64,000 nucleotides of DNA from Diaporthe sp. PMI_573 (taxonomy: Eukaryota; Ascomycota; Sordariomycetes; Diaporthales; Diaporthaceae): the NCBI GenBank assembly GCA_021399435.1, contig JAJTUP010000001.1, positions 3,906,001-3,970,000 of the forward strand, written 5' to 3'. The position numbers and the translations under genes are program-made. The notes below the pieces were generated by a model, which saw nothing but the letters and a program-made list of their open reading frames with translations, made no database searches and was not told where the DNA came from. The stretch's first letter is position 1, and each line of letters starts with the position of its first letter. Shown in pieces: positions 57,490 through 64,000 of this stretch.

Positions 57490-58693
57490 ATGGCCAGAAG
57501 TACTTTCAGACCGGATGGTCAAGCGCCAGAATGGGCCAAACATATGGGAATCATTCGCCAATTATATCTGGACGAGGACCTGACTCTCCAGGAAGTGATA
57601 AAGACAATGGCATCGGAGTATGGCTTTGTTGCATCGTACGACCAAACACCCATTCGGAATTGTGGCTGCGAGACTGACTTTCATCAGAGCCAAGTCGTAC
57701 AAGAAACAATTGAGAGACCACAATTACCGGAAGAATATTCGCTCGACACCGTCAGACGCTCAGTCATACTATGAGAACTTGTTCGCATCCAGACACAGGC
57801 CAGCTCATGTCAGGTTATCCAATGGCCAGGTCGTTGCGACCAATCATCTAGCGACCCATATGCATCGTAAGGTGAATCGCATTTGGACCCCGGCCACAAT
57901 AAGACCTCCAGATAGATTCTATGTCATAGAATCGGCTTACGTCCATGGCCAGCAGTATTTGGTCAGCTTTCCCCCTACCTCCGGTTAACCACAATTTCGC
58001 CGTCGCTGATCTTCATTGACTCTACAGCATGGCCTTTCCCAACATGCTCTCGTTACGGAACCAGCCACCACCAATCTTGATGAGATGGACCCATACACAG
58101 AGAAGTGGAGCAAATTCGTTAAGAGACTTGGCGATGCGCTTGCTATGTCCGAAAGCATCCACCTGGGCGAGGCTGTCCTGGTGATGCGGCAAGCACCTCA
58201 GGAATTCAGCATGGTCCTCAAGCAAAAGTCAGCCAACCACCTCGTTTATCTCTACATGTTCTTGGTCATAGCGACTCCCCGGCGGCCTGGGATGTCAGAT
58301 CAGGAGTCGGAGATATTTCTCCGCATCGTGCAGAGTCTCCTCAACTTTGCGGCCACGGTTCTGCCTACTGGTCATCCGCTGCATCAGGTGCTACGAAGTC
58401 TCGCCAAGTGGGAGACCGAGGACATGGGGAATTTTGTGCAGAATCATCTGAATTGCCAAAGTTTAGAGCAGTTCTACCCTCTAGGTATCGTGAGACACTC
58501 TTTATTCCGCAAGGAGGTGGGAGGCATCACAACGCCTCTGCCCCTTTCTACCCTGACCGCATCTGTACCGATCGTTTGCACGAAGTCTGAACCGTGCAAG
58601 CAGCCTCATGAGCCATGCTGGCACTGTTTTTGCTTCAAAAATCCCGAGTCAATAACAAACCATTCTACGATGTGCTTAGCTAGCTTTAAGTAA
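57490..58693 (+). CDS. Clr5-domain protein
   Basis: 361 aa from exons 57490-57635, 57688-57961 and 58028-58693; joins give EYGFVASAKSYKKQLRDHNYRKNI and HGQQYLHGLSQHALV. The N-terminal Clr5 domain is clear: EWAKHMGIIRQLYLDEDLTLQEVIKTM, then YGFVAS and the basic YKKQLRDHNYRKN. Clr5 domains were first described in a fission yeast silencing protein and are frequent, mostly uncharacterised, in filamentous fungi. The rest is helical (ALAMSESIHLGEAVLVMRQ, LRIVQSLLNFAATVLP) without a known domain and ends with a Cys/His-rich stretch (CKQPHEPCWHCFCF). It may bind DNA or chromatin, by domain analogy. Confidence 0.78.
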
Positions 58694-58983
58694 CGTAAAG
58701 TACAGTTGACGGCTATTCCATCTCTCATATCAGTATCTATCACCCGTCCTAGCCAGTTACAGGGAAATGGACAGTGATAGTCAAGAGCACCACAATTGCC
58801 TCGAAGGGCGGCTCTAAGTCTCCAATCTCTTCAATCTCATCTCATCCCATTCCCCTCATATGCCTGAGATCATACCCCTTTCGTATCCACAAGACCTTGC
58901 TCGCATTCCTTATTGTTCTGATGCTCCTTTTCCCTATTATATCAGCATTCTGCACAATTCCTGCTGGAAGAATGAATACTTAC
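58694..58983. other. Spacer on the left of the transposon-split gene
   Basis: Presumably holds the remaining 3' exons or untranslated region of the interrupted C2H2 gene (minus strand). A donor GTAAGT follows the remnant exon directly; I could not fix the next exon. Confidence 0.4.
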
Positions 58984-59021
58984 GAGAAGTAAAGTCTCAT
59001 CAATATACGCAGCACCACAGC
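58984..59021 (-). pseudogene. 3' remnant exon of the split C2H2 zinc-finger gene
   Basis: Directly beyond the left target duplication, the minus strand continues the reading frame of the exon broken off at 62095: after CGCG comes AAYIDETLLL, then a GTAAGT donor. The residues fit a C2H2 finger (Cys, three residues, aromatic, five residues, Leu), which shows that this was one exon before the transposon arrived. Confidence 0.75.
59014..59021. repeat. Left 8-bp target site duplication
   Basis: ACCACAGC immediately outside the left transposon end; the identical eight bases follow the right end. Eight-base duplications are the rule for hAT elements. Confidence 0.95.
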
Positions 59022-59042
59022 CAGTGATGTTATTGGATTGGA
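59022..59042 (+). repeat. Left terminal inverted repeat of hAT element
   Basis: Begins CAGTGATGTTATTGGATTGG and is one base longer; identical to the reverse complement of the right end. CAGxG at the tip is typical of hAT ends. Confidence 0.95.
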
Positions 59043-59214
59043 TTGGAGCTGGATCCGAGCCTCGATCCAATCCAGTCCAGACGTGGGGACAGGCAGCCTC
59101 CAGGATATCCAGAACCGATCCAGTTCATATTTTTACCCTTTTGGGACAATCAATGAGCCGCTGAATAAGCAGACTTGGAGTAGAACTGTTCTTGTCCTTG
59201 GGTTATGACACCAC

Positions 59215-61724
59215 CTAACTACGGAGCTCATGTTCTCTAGCAACTTGCGTCTCCAGTATGTTCTTCTCGCTTCCATCATCTTCGCCGCCTTCCTCTCCCT
59301 CACCCAGCCCATCCGCCCCAACTGTACTCCCTGCCTCACCCTCCATCAAACCGATGGCAGAGTCATCAAATGCCTTCTGCTCCGGGCGACCATACCAAGC
59401 TCGTAAGCACTCGCTGGCTTCAATGACGTCCATCCGGAGCCGTGAGCGATGATCTGTAAGGAGGAGCTTGGCGCTGCTAAAAAGGCGCTCACACTCATCC
59501 GACATGGGAGGCAGGGCTAAAACGTCCAGCGCCATACGAGCTAGGTCCGTCTGCGAGTGGTAGCGCTCATTCCAGTACTGGATGGGGTCGAATTCCTCGT
59601 CATCATTAAGGCCGATAACGTCAGCGGTGATAAACTCATTGTAGTGATCCGTTGAGGGCAGTTCGGGGCTTGAATTAGGGTCGAGGTGGTGTAGTTTGAG
59701 ACGCTTGTGGTTTCTCACTGAAGTAAACGATTTCTCTTTCGGTTCTGTGGCCTTAAAGACGTGGGTAGGAACTGGCGCGCCGTGGGCGAACTTGCCTTTG
59801 TATTCGTCAACCCAGAGCTCCTTAACTGCTCCAACAGCAGCTTGGATCCAGGCACGCTTATCATCACTGCCATTCCAAACCTGATAGTACCATTGGTTCT
59901 TAAGGCTTGGATTCAACGATATGGCGGCGTAGTAAGCGGGCGATTCATCGGCCTTGTTGTAGTACTTCTCGCATTTCTGCCAGGCAACTTCTGCAGCCGC
60001 AGCAAGCCAGTTATAGTCGTCGAATTCGTTCTGCTTATCCTGTCTATTCGGGCCACGCTTCCGCATTGCGTCTTCGGCGAGCTGTTCAAACTTTCGCTGA
60101 GCAAGGTGGATTTCGTCTATAAGCCAGTCTAGCGATTGAAAATGATCTGCAAGAGTCCACTGTCTGCCTTCGTTCATTACTGTGGCCTCGTAGAATGTCT
60201 CGAGTTGGTCATGGAGGTGTCCGAGTTCGTCCCATTGCCGTGGGCTGAGGCGTTGGTCCAGGACGTCTCTGTCGCTTCGTGGAGGCTCATATTGATCGCA
60301 GAAGAGCTGGATACGTTCTTTGACATTAAGAGCGCGTCCAATCGATAAGAAATAAGAATTCCAGCGTGTAGACTGACTTTGAACAAGCTGCAACAAACTC
60401 CAACGTCAGTACTGAAACCGGAAGTGTAGGACGCCGCGACTACCTTGCGACGCGCACTAGGGGGGCTTACCTCCAATCCGTCAAATGCAGCCAGATCGCC
60501 GCCAATTTGTATTGATCTGAAGAATTGGCGCCGTTGAGGGCTAGCTCTAATGTATCGTACGATATTATGGAGCCTCCCAATTGCACCGCGCTTCTTCCAC
60601 AGCTCACGAATCCGTGTGTAGTCCCCTTCTCGATACGCAGAGTCCAGATCCTTGCAGGTCTTCGCAGCATCCTTTCCCATAATAAACGCCTGGGCGCAGA
60701 GATTGACGATATGGCCAAAACACCGAAGGCGTCGTCGTACGCGATGTTTCCTGCTCATGTGCGGGTAAAGAGCCTGCAGGACCAGGTCGATGCAGGCATC
60801 ATTCGAACTTGCATTGTCTGCCATGAAATAACCGATCCGGCCACTGATCCCGTAGTCATCAAATATATGTAGGAGGGCATCTGCCATATTCTCACCTGAA
60901 TGTTCGCCAACCAGTTCGCGAAGAGCCAGAACAACCGTTCTTCTCTTGCCGCTTCTGTTGATAAAGTGCGCGACACATCCAAGGATAGCCTGATAGTTCG
61001 GTGACGTCCATAAATCGAACGATATCGATATATTGCTGTGGGCCGCTTGCATTTCTTGACGCAGGCTGACCTTTCGTGCCTCAAAGGCCTCTATTATCCA
61101 TCTGCGAATCACTAGTCTCGCCTTTGGAAGGAGTGTTGTCAGGCCAGGGAAAACATAGAAGAGGAGTTCGCGAAAGTATAGGTTCTCGATTTGAAAGAAG
61201 GCGATGTGACAATAGACGATCCATCGAATCAGAAGTTCCTTGAACTCGTCAAATCGGCGTTTGAATACAACGGTGGATATGTTGTTGAAGTCGACAATTG
61301 ATGGCTGCGATGGGTGGCGCTTTGGATGTCTGTGCTCACCAGTCTCCCTATCGATTTGGTGTTTCGATTCCAGGTGGTCTAAGGCAGTACAATTGCCCTT
61401 GCCGGAAATAGGAAGTCCCTGTTGGCGCTGCTGCTGTTCGCACAGATAACAGTACCAGAACCTCTTCGTCGGGTCCTGCTTGAGTTGTATGTCTTCACCA
61501 TACTGCCAGACGACTGATGTCCTTTTCTTGGTGTGCTTTTGGGACTTTGCCACAACAGAGTAGCGTACATATTGCTTCCCATTCAGCTTGAATTCGTCGG
61601 GTTCGATCAGGGTTCCGTCGGGGTCGTTTGGGCGAGGACTAATATATGTTGGAGCAAGAATAACTCTGTCAGAATCAGGACGGCGACCGCTGGCAGCACC
61701 GAAATAGCTGGAGATAGTGGCCAT
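59215..61724 (-). CDS. hAT transposase
   Basis: About 808 aa from exons 61724-60471 and 60387-59215 (83-nt intron; the join gives FDGLELVQSQSTRWNS). The start MATISSYFGAASG is the likely one; an in-frame ATG at 61808 would add 28 residues. A BED-like zinc finger is seen in RFWYCYLCEQQQ...LDHLESKH. The RNase H-like catalytic core includes SISFDLWTSPNYQAILG and YFMADNASSNDACI, with acidic residues in the expected places, and RLRCFGHIVNLCAQAF. The C-terminal hAT dimerisation region reads DVLALPPMSDECERLFSSAK and LRMDVIEASECLRAWYG. No stop or frameshift interrupts it. An acidic Gly/Glu tail closes the protein. Confidence 0.93.
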
Positions 61725-62073
61725 GGTGTAGCTGGTGAGTGGACTGTTCAGACACGTCTGCCACAGTAGAAGGACTGCTGAAGTCGCGAGCGACGCGTTT
61801 GCCTCCATGCTTTTAATAGCGTAGCAATCTGCACGCGTTGGATGTTAACCCAATAGCGGAACGATAGTTCGCGCGTCGTGTCGTGGTCTGCGACGGCAGC
61901 TGCGACGGGAGACTCCTCATGACCACTCAATTAGGCTTAGCTCTTGCCTTATCAGGTTAGACCATTGGAGCTCCAGGAGCTGGTTGCCAATCAATCCAAT
62001 CCAGTCCAAATCTTCGAGAAACCCAAATCCAGTCCAGCCATTTTCCGACAAATCCAGTCCAATCCAAATTGCC

Positions 62074-62094
62074 TCCAATCCAATAACATCACTG
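62074..62094 (-). repeat. Right terminal inverted repeat of hAT element
   Basis: Reverse complement of the left 21-bp end with no mismatch. Confidence 0.95.
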
Positions 62095-62925
62095 ACCACA
62101 GCCGCAACGAAACCTTTGCAGGTGTGTTGTTTCGTGCCGCTGTAAACAGGTGCTGGATGCGAAATCTGCATTGCACTCATCGCACTTGTGGTAATACTGA
62201 GGCATTTCCCAGTTCCCACTGTAGGTATCTTCGGCCAATGATCGCCCAGACAAATAGGCATCTTCTTGCTGGCGAGGTGCAGAGCGCGTCCCAATTGCCA
62301 GCGTTTGCCATCTGTTTGCTGCATGCTGCGAAAGCGTTTGATTATCAGACGGGCGGGGCAAGCTGTGATGGGGTGAGAATAACCCCAGCCCAATCATGTT
62401 CTCAAGACCGATGCCTCTTTTGGGCCCTGTTGTAGGCGCAGTTGTTGGATGGGGCATTAATAATCCACCAGAGTGGCCCGGATACATCCTTCGGGAGCCC
62501 ATAGTACCGGTAACTTGCAAGTGATTCGCATTCTGCAGAGATGAACTTGCTGGAGTTGATGTGTTCGTTATCATAAATTCTGTTCGGGAAGAGCTACCCT
62601 GGGGTGGCGAAACGTCTCCGAGTGGATGTGGTAGGATGAAAGGAAACGGTTGCCCGCGACGTGGTAGTACCGGCAGTGAGGTCGGCGCTGTCAGTCTGTC
62701 ACCTTCGTGGTTGTCGGTAATTCGAGCAGTGCTTGATGTCTCAGTCCCGTTGTCACTGCCAACTGCACTGGTCGGTTGTGATTCGGATGCCTCACGTGGA
62801 CCCATTCTGGTGGAACAAAACTCTTCCTTGGAGTCACTTGGTACTGAACCCCGGATTGAACAAATCTGGGTCGATCTCGATTGGGGTGGGACATCAGCCT
62901 GACTTGCATTGTTCGTCCCAGTCAC
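62089..62925 (-). pseudogene. C2H2 zinc-finger gene, 5' part, truncated by the hAT insertion
   Basis: Open frame of 278 codons on the minus strand. A long Ser/Thr/Pro-rich, probably disordered region (MTGTNNASQADVPPQ..., HPLGDVSPPQGSSSRTE, PTTAPTTGPKRG) leads to one full C2H2 finger, YHKCDECNADFASSTCLQRHETTH. This is followed by FRCGCG, the start of a second finger. There the frame runs into the transposon end and stops two codons later (62089). The missing continuation is found on the other side of the element (58984-59021). It was probably a nuclear transcription factor before the insertion. The upstream start is not certain; a 5' intron is possible. Confidence 0.75.
62095..62102. repeat. 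Right 8-bp target site duplication
   Basis: ACCACAGC directly after the right transposon end, equal to 59014-59021. Confidence 0.95.
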
Positions 62926-64000
62926 TCCAATTTAAGTAAGCCAGGAAAGTGAGCAACTGCCCAAGCTGCTGCCGCCCTGGTCCATCCGGGGCTAGCTATT
63001 CTAGGTTTCCCAGGTCATCTATTTGCGTCTAGATCCATGGAAAACGCCTCACCGGTGATTCCAATGATGCAAGTGTGCGGTGCTAAGGATTTTGAATTTG
63101 TGGGACCCTCGCATCCGGTAGGGCGTTGCTTTGCCGCATTCATGCAGCCATGGCGACTCACATGATGGACCGCCGCTAGCTCTTACATCCGGAGACTGCC
63201 TGCCTCTGCAGCTTTTTCCCCGGATCCAGTCACCTCCTTGTCGAAGACACGCCTGCAGTAGCACAAGTGGGGTGTTGTGTGCGAACAAGGCCAAAGCGTT
63301 TGACTTGCTCCGACGAAGTGACTTCAAGTGTTTTCCACTTTACTGTTAAGCGTAAACGCCTTTGCCTCGCTGCTGGCTTCCCTCATCTCCTTCCGACGGA
63401 CAGCTATCGTATACGTGGCGCAGATCTCAACTTTAATCCTTTGAGCCAGCACTTGACCGCAACGAACTGAACTTGCTCACTCCACTTTCTGACTTCAGCG
63501 ACCGCCCGTGTGCTGCAAGTGCTCCAGTCTCAATTCTTCTTCACTGCTCGAGTGCATCGGTCTCAAATTCTCACGTTGCAAGTCCTTATAACCTCGGCAA
63601 AAGTCACCGATGTTCGGACACGTAACCGGACCTCGACTTTACTTCTCTGCTTGTAGGCCGGATGTATTTGTTGATCTGTGGCCCTGCAGGTTTTCTGTGC
63701 CGCAGTCGCATGCTTTCCAACCTTCAAAGAATAGTCGTTATTTAACTTTGCTATTGGAAACATATCAATGCAGAAGCGACCCCGGGGTAGTTTGAAGTAA
63801 GCCTGCCTTGGTGGCCGCAGTGTTTTATTTCTTAGGCCTACAAGCAACATGACCAAGAACAGTCGCATCAAAGAACCTCAAAGTTTGTCCGCCTCTAGAT
63901 TAAAGGTCTTTATCTGCAACCAAACATATCTAGTTGAACTTTGGCACTTTTAATGACGATACTAGTGTCTATGCCATCAGAAAAGATGCATGAGACCTTT
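62926..64000. other. Spacer to window end
   Basis: Upstream region of the disrupted zinc-finger gene. Short open frames only (up to 102 codons), none with a recognisable domain. Confidence 0.45.

Larger units (their letters stand above)
59022..62094 (-). mobile_element. Complete hAT DNA transposon, 3073 bp
   Basis: Bounded by perfect 21-bp terminal inverted repeats and an exact 8-bp target duplication. It encodes one uninterrupted hAT transposase (minus strand) with a single intron. The subterminal regions hold repeated ATCCAGTCC/CCAATCC motifs, several copies at the right end (61990-62085) and fewer at the left (59068-59130), likely transposase-binding sites. Nothing is visibly broken, so it could be active or recently active. 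It sits in an exon of a C2H2 zinc-finger gene. Confidence 0.95.

Noticed and set aside
1..64000. CRISPR arrays, rRNA and tRNA genes, and repeat-induced point mutation tracts
   Set aside because: Read for but not seen; base composition is fairly even and no cloverleaf or regular array was noticed. A tRNA scan would be needed to exclude a single tRNA.

Overview
This is a piece of nuclear genome from a filamentous ascomycete (Pezizomycotina). A Sordariomycete-like fungus is my best guess; the species cannot be named from the sequence. Genes lie on both strands, have short GT-AG introns of about 50-80 bases with CTAAC/TGAC-like branch sites, and are separated by 0.3-2.9 kb spacers. Characteristic fungal families are present: 2EXR proteins, a Clr5-domain protein, a Zn2Cys6 regulator, a Pth11-like receptor, PXB/DUF3818, GH131, GH115 and a tannase/feruloyl esterase. 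No tRNA, rRNA or CRISPR was recognised. Most gene models below were joined by hand: splice sites were chosen so that the conserved protein runs on in frame.

Layout. 0-10.5 kb: an aldo-keto reductase, a damaged Pth11-like receptor, an unknown secreted protein, a ketosamine kinase gene with an in-frame stop, and a LYC1-like acetyltransferase. 11.7-27 kb: a plant-biomass zone with a GH131 glucanase, a tannase-family esterase, a GH115 alpha-glucuronidase and a linalool dehydratase/isomerase-like enzyme. Two 2EXR genes, one decayed and one intact, flank the esterase. 28-43 kb: mostly housekeeping or cell-biology genes (BuGZ-like zinc finger, PXB protein, single-pass membrane protein, secreted HEMGH protein, kinesin-8). 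44.7-57 kb: a TauD-type dioxygenase, a tiny spliced gene, an IPNS-like dioxygenase, a 29-residue CaaX pheromone precursor, and then a compact set made of a fumarase-superfamily lyase, a divergent Zn2Cys6 regulator and an MFS sugar-type transporter. 57.5-64 kb: a Clr5 protein and a complete hAT transposon sitting inside a C2H2 zinc-finger gene.

How the parts fit. The lyase, regulator and transporter look like one small regulon. The lyase/regulator divergent promoter and the transporter promoter each carry a 23-bp element of the form CCGG-N15-CCGG, and the two copies agree at 18 of 23 positions. Such inverted CGG half-sites are what Zn2Cys6 dimers bind. The biomass genes are secreted enzymes acting on glucan, xylan side chains and esterified phenolics.

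The strongest points for a second look are the pheromone gene, which is short enough to be missed by routine gene calling; the hAT insertion with perfect 21-bp ends and an exact 8-bp target duplication that interrupts a zinc finger; the shared CGG-N15-CCG element; two very small exons (6 nt and 15 nt) inside conserved motifs; and several genes in different stages of decay.
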